A DNA stretch of 42,916 bases from Exiguobacterium profundum (GTDB taxonomy: Bacteria; Bacillota; Bacilli; Exiguobacteriales; Exiguobacteriaceae): assembly GCF_001909285.1 (NCBI RefSeq), contig NZ_MRSV01000001.1:2465303-2508218 (forward strand), read 5' to 3'. Numbering within the stretch: the first letter of the stretch is position 1; every line of letters starts with the position of its first letter. The notes beneath the pieces are model-generated. The model had not been told where the DNA came from. It was given only the letters and a program-made list of their open reading frames with translations, and made no database searches. Below, in pieces: positions 1 to 6,486 of the stretch. Made by a program: the position numbers and the translations under genes.

Positions 1-134
1 TTCGCCTCCTCGCGGATGGCGATGCGGTCCTCGAGCAGCTTGTTGTAGATGAACCGGGCGCAGCCGATTGTCCGGACCAGGAACTCGGCCTGTGCCGGCG
101 TCGGGTGGAGCCTGTATTTATAGCCTTTCAGCAT
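1..134 (-). CDS. tnpB: TnpB, RNA-guided nuclease of an IS200/IS605-type element (5' part, cut by window edge)
   Basis: Only the first 44 codons are present, reading leftward off the window. The start MLKGYKYRLHPT, followed by a segment with GCARF and YNKLL, is the typical N-terminus of TnpB/OrfB proteins of IS605 and IS1341 elements. TnpB is a Cas12-like, RNA-guided DNA nuclease (family knowledge); its catalytic part lies outside the window. The ATG at 132-134 has a very strong SD (GGAGGGAGGAGGG) ending about 6 bases upstream. A diverged second copy begins at 42834 on the other strand, so the two copies face outward. No tnpA is visible, so an IS1341-like, tnpB-only element is possible but unproven. 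Confidence 0.85.
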   Translation of the reverse strand, partial: MLKGYKYRLHPTPAQAEFLVRTIGCARFIYNKLLEDRIAIREEA

Positions 135-347
135 GTCCGTCCCTCCTCCCTCCAGAAGATCGTGAGTTTCTTCTTCATCCGATACCCGCGGAGGGGGAGG
201 GAGAATCTGACAGAATCACGAACCTTTGTTCGTCACATCTGTCACAGGGGGAGAAGAGTTTTGGACCGGGCGATTCATCTCCCACCTACGCCGGGCATCG
301 CCCCGAGACGCTTAGAGGAGGGAGAATTCTCGCCTGATTTAATTAAA
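135..347 (-). repeat. Conserved structured leader/left end of the tnpB element (copy 1)
   Basis: These 213 bases match 42621-42833 over their full length, and both copies are exactly 213 long from the shared start (TTTAAYTAAATCAGGCGAG) to the base before tnpB. Read toward tnpB, elements seen in both are: a long-range helix GGCGA/TCGCC enclosing TCTCCC/GGGAGA; a small hairpin GGGC-N3-GCCC; a large hairpin at 208-244 (arms TGACAGA and ACGAAC, loop of 4); and a pyrimidine tract CTCCCTCCCCCTCC that can pair with the tnpB SD. It is the probable left end of the element, whose hairpins TnpA-type transposases recognise as single-stranded DNA. It could also act as an RNA leader. Confidence 0.75.
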
Positions 348-526
348 TGGAATTCAATTTCGAATGATTTCATCTTCTCTCCTCCTCACTCTTCTATACC
401 CGTTACCCATTTGAAAAAAATACAGCTATACATTGGAATCTTTTTCCTCTAATCTAAAAATAGTCAGAATATTACGTCCTCTTACATATTTTCACTATAC
501 ACTAGTTAAAGGAGAGATTTAACGAT
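348..526. other. AT-rich intergenic region before the ABC exporter
   Basis: No gene is supported here. The stretch lies between the tnpB element end and the ABC transporter at 527 and probably carries the promoter of that operon. A -10-like TATACA lies near 496-501, but no clear -35 is visible, so no promoter is assigned. Confidence 0.4.
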
Positions 527-1219
527 ATGGCCTATCACTTCACATGTGAACACTTAACAAAACGATTTGACACGGGTGACGTCAAAACGGTCGCCTTACA
601 AGACATCAACCTCCGCTTCGAGCACGGGGATTTCATCTCCATCATCGGACCATCTGGGTCTGGGAAATCAACGCTCCTCAGTCTGATCGGTACACTCGAC
701 CGCCCGACAGAGGGCACGTTGCTCTTCAACGACGAACCCATCTCGACGCTATCTGCGAAACAGCTCGCGGACTTCCGATTCGAGAATATCGGTTTCATCT
801 TCCAACAGTTCCATCTCATCCCGACACTGACAGCACTTGAGAACGTCATGTCCCCGCTCTTCGGACGAAAAGTCGATTACGACGTTCACGAACGTGCGCT
901 CGAATTATTGAAGGAAGTAGGTCTCGCTGACAAAGTCGATTCGTTGCCCTCCCAACTGTCCGGGGGTCAGCAACAACGTGTCGCCGTCGCCCGCGCCCTC
1001 ATCCACCGTCCGAAATGGCTCCTCGCCGATGAGCCGACGGGGAACTTAGATACGCACACGGGTGACGTCATCTTCGACCTATTGATCCGCTTGAATCGCG
1101 AGAACGGATGTGGCGTCCTCTTCGTCACCCATGACCCGGAACTCGCCGATCAAGCCAACCGAAAAATCGAGATGCGCGACGGGCAGGTCGTCGCCATGAG
1201 CGACGTCCATCATGCTTAA
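527..1219 (+). CDS. ABC transporter ATP-binding protein, LolD/MacB type
   Basis: This 230-residue ATPase would energise the permease encoded next. Walker A GPSGSGKST is at 41-49, the Q-loop at about 93, the signature LSGGQ at 144-148, Walker B WLLADEPTGNLD from 164 and the H-loop His at 202. The LADEPTGNLD form and the length are typical of the FtsE/LolD/MacB class that pairs with FtsX-like permeases (family knowledge). The start has an SD (AAAGGAGAG) 11 bases upstream. Its stop overlaps the permease start by 8 bases, so the two are translationally coupled. The substrate is unknown; peptide antibiotics, lipoproteins or envelope signalling are all plausible for this class. No two-component system lies next to it, unlike the BceAB family. 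Confidence 0.93.
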   Translation: MAYHFTCEHLTKRFDTGDVKTVALQDINLRFEHGDFISIIGPSGSGKSTLLSLIGTLDRPTEGTLLFNDEPISTLSAKQLADFRFENIGFIFQQFHLIPTLTALENVMSPLFGRKVDYDVHERALELLKEVGLADKVDSLPSQLSGGQQQRVAVARALIHRPKWLLADEPTGNLDTHTGDVIFDLLIRLNRENGCGVLFVTHDPELADQANRKIEMRDGQVVAMSDVHHA

Positions 1220-4200
1220 GTTCATTTGGAATTCATGGTGGCGGAATAAAGAACGATTCATCCTGCTCATGGTCGGGATGCTCATCGTCAGTACCGGGCT
1301 CAGCTATCTTCTCGGCGTGACCCAGGCGAATAATGGGACAGTCGTCAACGAGCTGCAAAAACGTTGGGACTCGTCTTATCACATCGTCGTGCGTCCAGAA
1401 GGCAGCCGGAGTGTGACCGAGGACTTGAACCTGCTCGAACCGAACTATATGAGCGGACTCGAAGGCGGGATCACGCGCGAACAGTACGAAACGATTCAAC
1501 AGATTGCCGACATTGATGTCGCGGCACCAATCGCCATGATTGGGTCGACTTATTCCAGCTCGTTCACGCAAACGCACACGTTTGATAAAGCGGGTCTTTA
1601 TCGCCTTAAGATGAACACACTCATCGATACAGGCATTGAAAAAATCAATGACTTCCAAGACTTGAAAGCCTACTTTTGGGTCGGCTGGATGCCAAACGGT
1701 GATTCCACTCACATCGGCATCGGTCCGACCGCCCTATATGAAGAATTCCCACTCAGTTACGGAAGTGATGTCATGCTCGCGGGAATCGACCCGGTCGCCG
1801 AAGCGAAACTCGTCGGGTTAGACGATGCCGTACAAGCGACAGCGTTCAGTCGTTACTTCAATGAAGAGGATGTCCCAGAGCCTTACGATGAAGACATCAC
1901 GACAATCCCGATTTTGATGAGTACAAAAGACTACGTCGATGCCTCGATCAACTACACCATCGAAGAAGTCGATGCCGATACGAGCGACCAAGAGGCGTTT
2001 ATCAAAACCTATCTCGAGAAAGGGAAAGGGGAGTATCTAGATAGCTTGAAAGGCACGACAGTCGCCTCATACGACTTTACAGCCCAACAAATGCACGACA
2101 ATATCACGAAACACATTTTAGAGGGAAAACCGCAGCCACAAGATCCTCGTCTCACCGTGGAATACACTTGGCTTTCCGAGAAGGCGTCACCTCTTGTCTA
2201 TGAAGGCGTGACGAGCCCGTTCCCGAAACGTTGGCCGTATTCGTATCAAATCAAACCGTTCCTCGCTGAGGGTCAAGTGAAGTATGGTCAAGAAAGTATG
2301 TATCGTAAGTCCAATTTATACGCAGAAGACCTCAACGATGCACCGAAAGTAAAATATAACTACATCGGCTTATTCGACCCATCGAAACTGAAGTTGTCAA
2401 AAGATCCGTTGACGGAACTTCCGATGGAGACGTATTTCCCGGCAAGCGCCGAATGGGTCATGAACTCGAAGGATGAACCGGTCAATCCACCGACGACCGT
2501 CAAACCGACGAATAACCCGTATAGCTTCTTGACGAAGCCACCTTCGATGTTGACGACACTCGACGCGGCGTTCGCCATCGCCGGTGACAAGGCCATTTCG
2601 GCCATTCGCGTCAACGTGAAAGGCGTGGACGTCTTGAACGAAGAGAGCGAAGCGAAGCTCCAAGCAGTCGCCAAAGAGATCGAGAACAAGACCGGTCTCA
2701 TCACCGACGTCACGCTCGGCTCATCTCCACAATACGCCGTCACCTATCTCCCTGGTTTAAAAGGAGAAAGTTCGCTCGGTTGGATTCAGCAGCCATGGAT
2801 TAAAATCGGGTCGTCGATCACGATTTTCCAGGAAGCGAAACTCGGCTTCTCCGGTGTCGTCGCGAGCGTCATCCTCGTCGCGATGCTGTATGTGTTCAGC
2901 TCGAATATCATCATGTTGTACGCGCGGAAGAAAGAGTTCGCCATCCTCTTGTCGCTCGGTTGGCGGCCGAGTCAGCTGTCGAAACTGTTATTCTTAGAAG
3001 CCACGATCCTCGGGTCGATGGTCGCGCTCATCTCGTGGATGATTCTCGGGACGTTCCTTTGGACGGCAGCCGGCTCGACATCGATTACCCGTATCTTATT
3101 GATCGGGCTAGCCGGTCTCTTGATTTACTGGCTCGGGACACTCATCCCGATTCGACTCGTCCGTCGCATCAAGCCATATGAGACGATGCAGTCTGGTGAA
3201 GTCTCAAAAGGACGACGCCTCGGCCGCTCTCGCTCAAGCGTCGGCATGAGCTTGAACCAACTCGTGACGTATTGGCCACGGACGTTGTTGTCGATTCTCG
3301 CCATCGCTTTACCGACGAGTCTGTTCGGCTTCTTCTTGTTCGTCACGTTCCGCCTCCAAGGTGTCTTGTATACGACGTGGATCGGCGAGTTTGTCGCCCT
3401 TGAAGTCGGGACGATGCATTACGTCGCCATGGGGGTCGCCTTACTCATTGCGATGCTCACGACGACCGAGATCATGTGGCAAAACGTATCCGAACGAAAG
3501 CCACAACTCGCCGTCTTGAAAGCGCTCGGTTGGCAGAACACGTCCATCCGTCGTCTCGTCTTGACGGAAGGTGCGTTGACCGGGTTCTTCGCCGGACTAC
3601 TCGGCGTGACCTTCACCATCATCATCGTCACGATCATGTATCAACAGTTCCCGATATCAGAGCTACCGTTCTTGTTTGCGACCATCTTCATCCCGGTCGT
3701 AACAGGTATCTTAGGTGCACTCCTTCCTGCTGAACGTGCGGTCCGCATCACCCCGGCTGAAGCGATCGGTGGGCATGTCGTCAACCAAAAACAAGTCGAG
3801 AAACGATTCCGCTTCGTCCTCGGGACGACGGCGACGGCACTCGTCGTTGGGATCATCAGCTTGTTCGTCTTCACGTCACCAGAAGTCAAACCGGTCACGG
3901 AAGAAGCGAAAGCGACACCAGCCCCGACTGCGCAGACGACGGGTGCGAAACAGGCTGATTTAAAAGCTGATAAACCGAAAGAAGCAAAAGACACAACACC
4001 AAAAGAAGATGATCTTCAAAAAATCATGAACCTCGGCACGTTCCAAACGTTTATTGGAGATCCACAAATGAAGAAGCGTGAATTCCAAGTTGGACAACCC
4101 GTCTTCGCTTCACCGGATGGAACTGAATCGGAAGATGGTAAGCGATTCGTGAGTCTCCCGCTCTCCCTCTTCCATTCAGATGACGGTCAAGGTGGTTATA

Positions 4201-4436
4201 TGGAATATCGTCCAAACGGATTTCGTATGTACACACCAGACGGGACAAAATATAGTCCAGTCGATCTGGTCAACCACAATAAGAAAGCGTTCAAGAACGG
4301 TTTTCGTTATTTCACAGGCGAGAAATCCGAAATTGATTTAGTCTTCCTCGTCCCAGAGAAAGAAAAGACGCTCGTCTTGTATGCGTCAAGTGACGCCATG
4401 CCGAAAGTGTATACTGTCAAAATTGACGTGCCGTAA
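1212..4436 (+). CDS. FtsX-family ABC transporter permease with large extracytoplasmic regions
   Basis: A 1074-residue membrane protein partnered with the preceding ATPase. One membrane segment (about 15-33) is followed by an extracytoplasmic domain of about 510 residues. Two FtsX-like bundles follow (segments near 550-572, 628-647, 690-713, 738-756, 789-810 and 820-840), then a last segment near 872-890. After that comes an Ala/Lys/Thr-rich linker and about 130 residues of soluble, probably external domain ending in VYTVKIDVP. FtsX/MacB-like permeases are mechanotransmission machines acting on envelope substrates (family knowledge). The C-terminal module resembles small extracellular beta domains of Bacillales lipoproteins, but I cannot name it. 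The gene ends 4 bases before a strong terminator. Substrate unknown. Confidence 0.88.
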   Translation: MLKFIWNSWWRNKERFILLMVGMLIVSTGLSYLLGVTQANNGTVVNELQKRWDSSYHIVVRPEGSRSVTEDLNLLEPNYMSGLEGGITREQYETIQQIADIDVAAPIAMIGSTYSSSFTQTHTFDKAGLYRLKMNTLIDTGIEKINDFQDLKAYFWVGWMPNGDSTHIGIGPTALYEEFPLSYGSDVMLAGIDPVAEAKLVGLDDAVQATAFSRYFNEEDVPEPYDEDITTIPILMSTKDYVDASINYTIEEVDADTSDQEAFIKTYLEKGKGEYLDSLKGTTVASYDFTAQQMHDNITKHILEGKPQPQDPRLTVEYTWLSEKASPLVYEGVTSPFPKRWPYSYQIKPFLAEGQVKYGQESMYRKSNLYAEDLNDAPKVKYNYIGLFDPSKLKLSKDPLTELPMETYFPASAEWVMNSKDEPVNPPTTVKPTNNPYSFLTKPPSMLTTLDAAFAIAGDKAISAIRVNVKGVDVLNEESEAKLQAVAKEIENKTGLITDVTLGSSPQYAVTYLPGLKGESSLGWIQQPWIKIGSSITIFQEAKLGFSGVVASVILVAMLYVFSSNIIMLYARKKEFAILLSLGWRPSQLSKLLFLEATILGSMVALISWMILGTFLWTAAGSTSITRILLIGLAGLLIYWLGTLIPIRLVRRIKPYETMQSGEVSKGRRLGRSRSSVGMSLNQLVTYWPRTLLSILAIALPTSLFGFFLFVTFRLQGVLYTTWIGEFVALEVGTMHYVAMGVALLIAMLTTTEIMWQNVSERKPQLAVLKALGWQNTSIRRLVLTEGALTGFFAGLLGVTFTIIIVTIMYQQFPISELPFLFATIFIPVVTGILGALLPAERAVRITPAEAIGGHVVNQKQVEKRFRFVLGTTATALVVGIISLFVFTSPEVKPVTEEAKATPAPTAQTTGAKQADLKADKPKEAKDTTPKEDDLQKIMNLGTFQTFIGDPQMKKREFQVGQPVFASPDGTESEDGKRFVSLPLSLFHSDDGQGGYMEYRPNGFRMYTPDGTKYSPVDLVNHNKKAFKNGFRYFTGEKSEIDLVFLVPEKEKTLVLYASSDAMPKVYTVKIDVP

Positions 4437-4440
4437 ACGA

Positions 4441-4476
4441 AACAACGTCGCCCCGGAGTCGAGGCGACGTTGTTTT
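4441..4476 (+). terminator. Intrinsic terminator after the ABC exporter
   Basis: Perfect 12-base-pair stem AACAACGTCGCC/GGCGACGTTGTT with a 10-base loop and a T tract on the plus strand. It sits between two convergent genes and may also stop minus-strand transcription, with a poorer T tail in that direction. Confidence 0.9.
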
Positions 4477-4941
4477 TCATTCGGGTTCTTTCACGATTTC
4501 GACACGTACTCCTGTGTCCCCGACTTTTCCTAGGTTTTCTACGGTCGGGTCTTCATACGCCAACACATGAAACTCCTGCTCGATCGTACGGATGACATAA
4601 TGCGCGAGCGCGCCACGGTTACGGTTCACCGGATGAATCGCCATCCGTTCACTGGCGAATGACATCAGGCGTGATGCGGACAGTTTTACAATCGGATGCT
4701 CGTTCCATAACCCATCTTCTTTCATTCCGTGCTCTTCTTGTGTCCCTAAAAAGACGGCGTACTGTTCGAAGCGAATTCGGATGCGGTCGCGCTCGGCATC
4801 CCATGTAAGGAGCATCGTCGGATTCGCCGCTCCATAAAACGTCCACTCTAACGGATAATACGCCTCATTCTTCATCTGAAACGATTCCATGTCGAGTACG
4901 TAGCGTTCGGTCGACATCAAGTAGTGTAAGTCTAGATTCAT
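4477..4941 (-). CDS. Conserved-looking hypothetical protein
   Basis: A 154-residue soluble protein with no signal peptide or membrane segment and no family I recognise. It begins MNLDLHYLMSTERY, has an aromatic-rich middle (YYPLEWTFYGA) and ends acidic. The alternation of short charged and hydrophobic stretches suggests a compact beta-rich fold, which is inference only. The ATG is preceded by a strong SD (AGGAGGGG, 7 bases upstream). It lies 33 bases downstream of the EcsC-like gene on the same strand and probably shares its transcript, ending at the bidirectional terminator at 4441-4476. Confidence 0.7.
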   Translation of the reverse strand: MNLDLHYLMSTERYVLDMESFQMKNEAYYPLEWTFYGAANPTMLLTWDAERDRIRIRFEQYAVFLGTQEEHGMKEDGLWNEHPIVKLSASRLMSFASERMAIHPVNRNRGALAHYVIRTIEQEFHVLAYEDPTVENLGKVGDTGVRVEIVKEPE

Positions 4942-4974
4942 GAATGATCCCCTCCTAGAACATACAATATCTCC

Positions 4975-5808
4975 CTATATGACTTCCCCGTCATTACGTG
5001 ATCCCTCATCAATTTCTACAAATTCTGCTTCGATGATTTCAAGATTTTCACGCTTGACTGCTTCCACACTTTCAATAAACTCTGCTTCCGTCATGTTGAC
5101 TCCTTCTTCAAGCGCATTCATGAGACGATTGCCCATCTTCGTCATGGATGAGTACGTGATCCCTCCTGAAATGACACCACCTGCGAGTGGGATCATCTTT
5201 GAGATCCCTTTGGCGAACGTATCTTTCGTCATCTTCACCCCGATCATCGCCGACATTTTCTTGATGATTGGATAGTACACTGTTTTCATCAGCGCTTTGT
5301 TCGGGATTTTTTTCAAAGCTTCTTTCGATAATTGTGCGGACAATGCCTTGATGGTAGCCGTCGCGCCACCCACTCCGAACATGACACCTAAAAAGAGAAT
5401 CAATTCTCCATTCACCCGTTCGACATCTAGTTCACCATCTTCCCAAAAATCATCGTATCCATACAAATACCCGATTTCTTGCGCCAAACGGAGGGCGAAA
5501 CCGAAGAATTGTGCTGTATCGGCCGGAATCGTTGCAGCAAGACCGATGCCTCCAGGTAGCCCGGCAGCAAACGATGCACTCGAACTTTTCATCGTCTGAT
5601 TGGTAATATTTCGCTTCGCTACTTTTTTGATGACTGAAAGAGGGACCTTTGCTTCAAGCGGTCCCTTCTCGACAACATCTGCCAACTGAGTCGCTGGCAC
5701 GTACTTACTGAAACTTTGGGCTAAAAATTCTTTTCGATCTACTTTCACTCCAGGCAATTTCACTGCATTCGTCATCAAGACTTCAAACACTTCTGACCCG
5801 TTCGCCAT
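4975..5808 (-). CDS. EcsC-family protein
   Basis: A 277-residue protein resembling the EcsC family. The central part reads LPGGIGLAATIPADTAQFF and then AQEIGYLYGYDD, the glycine-rich and IPAD/LRLAQEIGYLYG pattern of that family. A hydrophobic stretch around 140-165 and the glycine-rich segment near 210-230 suggest membrane association. The acidic C-terminal tail (EAEFVEIDEG) is variable in such proteins. The biochemical function of EcsC proteins is not established. Unlike classical ecsC, it is not next to ecsAB. SD GAGGTG lies 8 bases before the ATG. It is probably the first gene of a two-gene unit with the 154-residue protein. Confidence 0.7.
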   Translation of the reverse strand: MANGSEVFEVLMTNAVKLPGVKVDRKEFLAQSFSKYVPATQLADVVEKGPLEAKVPLSVIKKVAKRNITNQTMKSSSASFAAGLPGGIGLAATIPADTAQFFGFALRLAQEIGYLYGYDDFWEDGELDVERVNGELILFLGVMFGVGGATATIKALSAQLSKEALKKIPNKALMKTVYYPIIKKMSAMIGVKMTKDTFAKGISKMIPLAGGVISGGITYSSMTKMGNRLMNALEEGVNMTEAEFIESVEAVKRENLEIIEAEFVEIDEGSRNDGEVI

Positions 5809-5856
5809 GACCTACACCTCAACCTTCTTATGTATCTCGTTCCATAATCTAGTTTT

Positions 5857-5886
5857 AGTATATCGATTTCCTCACACGAATTGTAA
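5857..5886 (-). promoter_or_regulatory. Candidate sigma-A promoter for the EcsC-like gene
   Basis: On the minus strand, TTACAA (5881-5886) and TATACT (5857-5862) are separated by 18 bases, about 50 bases before the start at 5808. The spacing is slightly long, so this is a candidate only. Confidence 0.4.
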
Positions 5887-5926
5887 AAAAATTTCCTTTC
5901 ACCCATATATTTTATATTCAAGGTAA

Positions 5927-5965
5927 AAAAAAACAAAAAAAGGGAGCATCCAAACGGATTCTCCC
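5927..5965 (-). terminator. Intrinsic terminator ending the zapA-mutS2 block
   Basis: Minus-strand stem GGGAGAATCC/GGATGCTCCC (one internal mismatch, loop GTTT) followed by a long T tract interrupted once by G. It follows the 28-codon gene directly. Confidence 0.85.
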
Positions 5966-5972
5966 TCTTCCC

Positions 5973-6059
5973 TCAATAAAAGATATACCATAGTGCCGCT
6001 GCCACTAAGAACAGCCCGGCCCCGATGAACAAAATCTTTGCCAATCGTTCGTATACCAT
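5973..6059 (-). CDS. Small single-span membrane protein (28 aa)
   Basis: A 28-codon ORF: MVYERLAKILFIGAG, then a hydrophobic run ending ALWYIFY. Its charge pattern (basic N-end, one membrane span) suggests a tiny inner-membrane protein. The SD GGTGAGGTGA overlaps the stop codon of the DUF350 gene upstream, so translation is probably coupled. The gene is followed at once by the operon terminator. Short proteins of this shape next to yshE-like genes are easily missed by annotators. The evidence is the SD, the coupling and the composition; the function is unknown. Confidence 0.6.
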   Translation of the reverse strand: MVYERLAKILFIGAGLFLVAAALWYIFY

Positions 6060-6063
6060 GTCT

Positions 6064-6474
6064 TCACCTCACCAATGCCGCGCCGACGACGAGGGAGACC
6101 CCAATCGACAGCAAGAATGCCAACAACCCGACGGCGATATTCCCTTGTTGAATCTCATCGTTCACCTTCAGTGTAGGTGTCAAAAATTCAAACAACCAGT
6201 ATGTCGCGAGGAGCAAAATGAATCCGAAACCACCCCCGACGAAGATGTCGATTGTGCTATCATGATGGCTCTCGACGACCCGGAAGATGTTGGCGAGACC
6301 GACAATCTTCCCGCCTGTCGCCAAGGCGACGGCAATATTTCCTTTTTGAATCTCACGCCAGTTGCTGTACGGCGTCGTCACCTCGAAGATGGCAAGACCG
6401 ACGACAATCATCAGTCCCGCCATCGAATAGAGGCCGAACGACTCCAGCATAACGGCAAACGTAATCGTACCCAT
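6064..6474 (-). CDS. yshE: DUF350 membrane protein (YshE-like)
   Basis: A 136-residue integral membrane protein with about four spans. Two repeat-like segments carry the family pattern of N-I-A-V-A and a following G-K: EIQKGNIAVALATGGKIVG (about 41-59) and EIQQGNIAVGLLAF (about 106-119). This internal duplication is typical of DUF350/UPF0719 proteins. Its place directly after mutS2 matches yshE in Bacillus subtilis, on which the symbol rests. The biochemical role is not known. SD AGGGGAG lies 7 bases before the ATG, and the gene starts 12 bases after the mutS2 stop, consistent with co-transcription. Confidence 0.88.
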   Translation of the reverse strand: MGTITFAVMLESFGLYSMAGLMIVVGLAIFEVTTPYSNWREIQKGNIAVALATGGKIVGLANIFRVVESHHDSTIDIFVGGGFGFILLLATYWLFEFLTPTLKVNDEIQQGNIAVGLLAFLLSIGVSLVVGAALVR

Positions 6475-6486
6475 TCCCGACTCCCC

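Noticed and set aside
68-452. Plus-strand ORFs at 68-337 and 105-452
   Set aside because: They lie on the antisense strand of the tnpB gene and its structured leader, lack an SD, and their sequence is a by-product of that repeat.
4940-5275. 111-residue plus-strand ORF
   Set aside because: Fully antisense to the EcsC-like gene.
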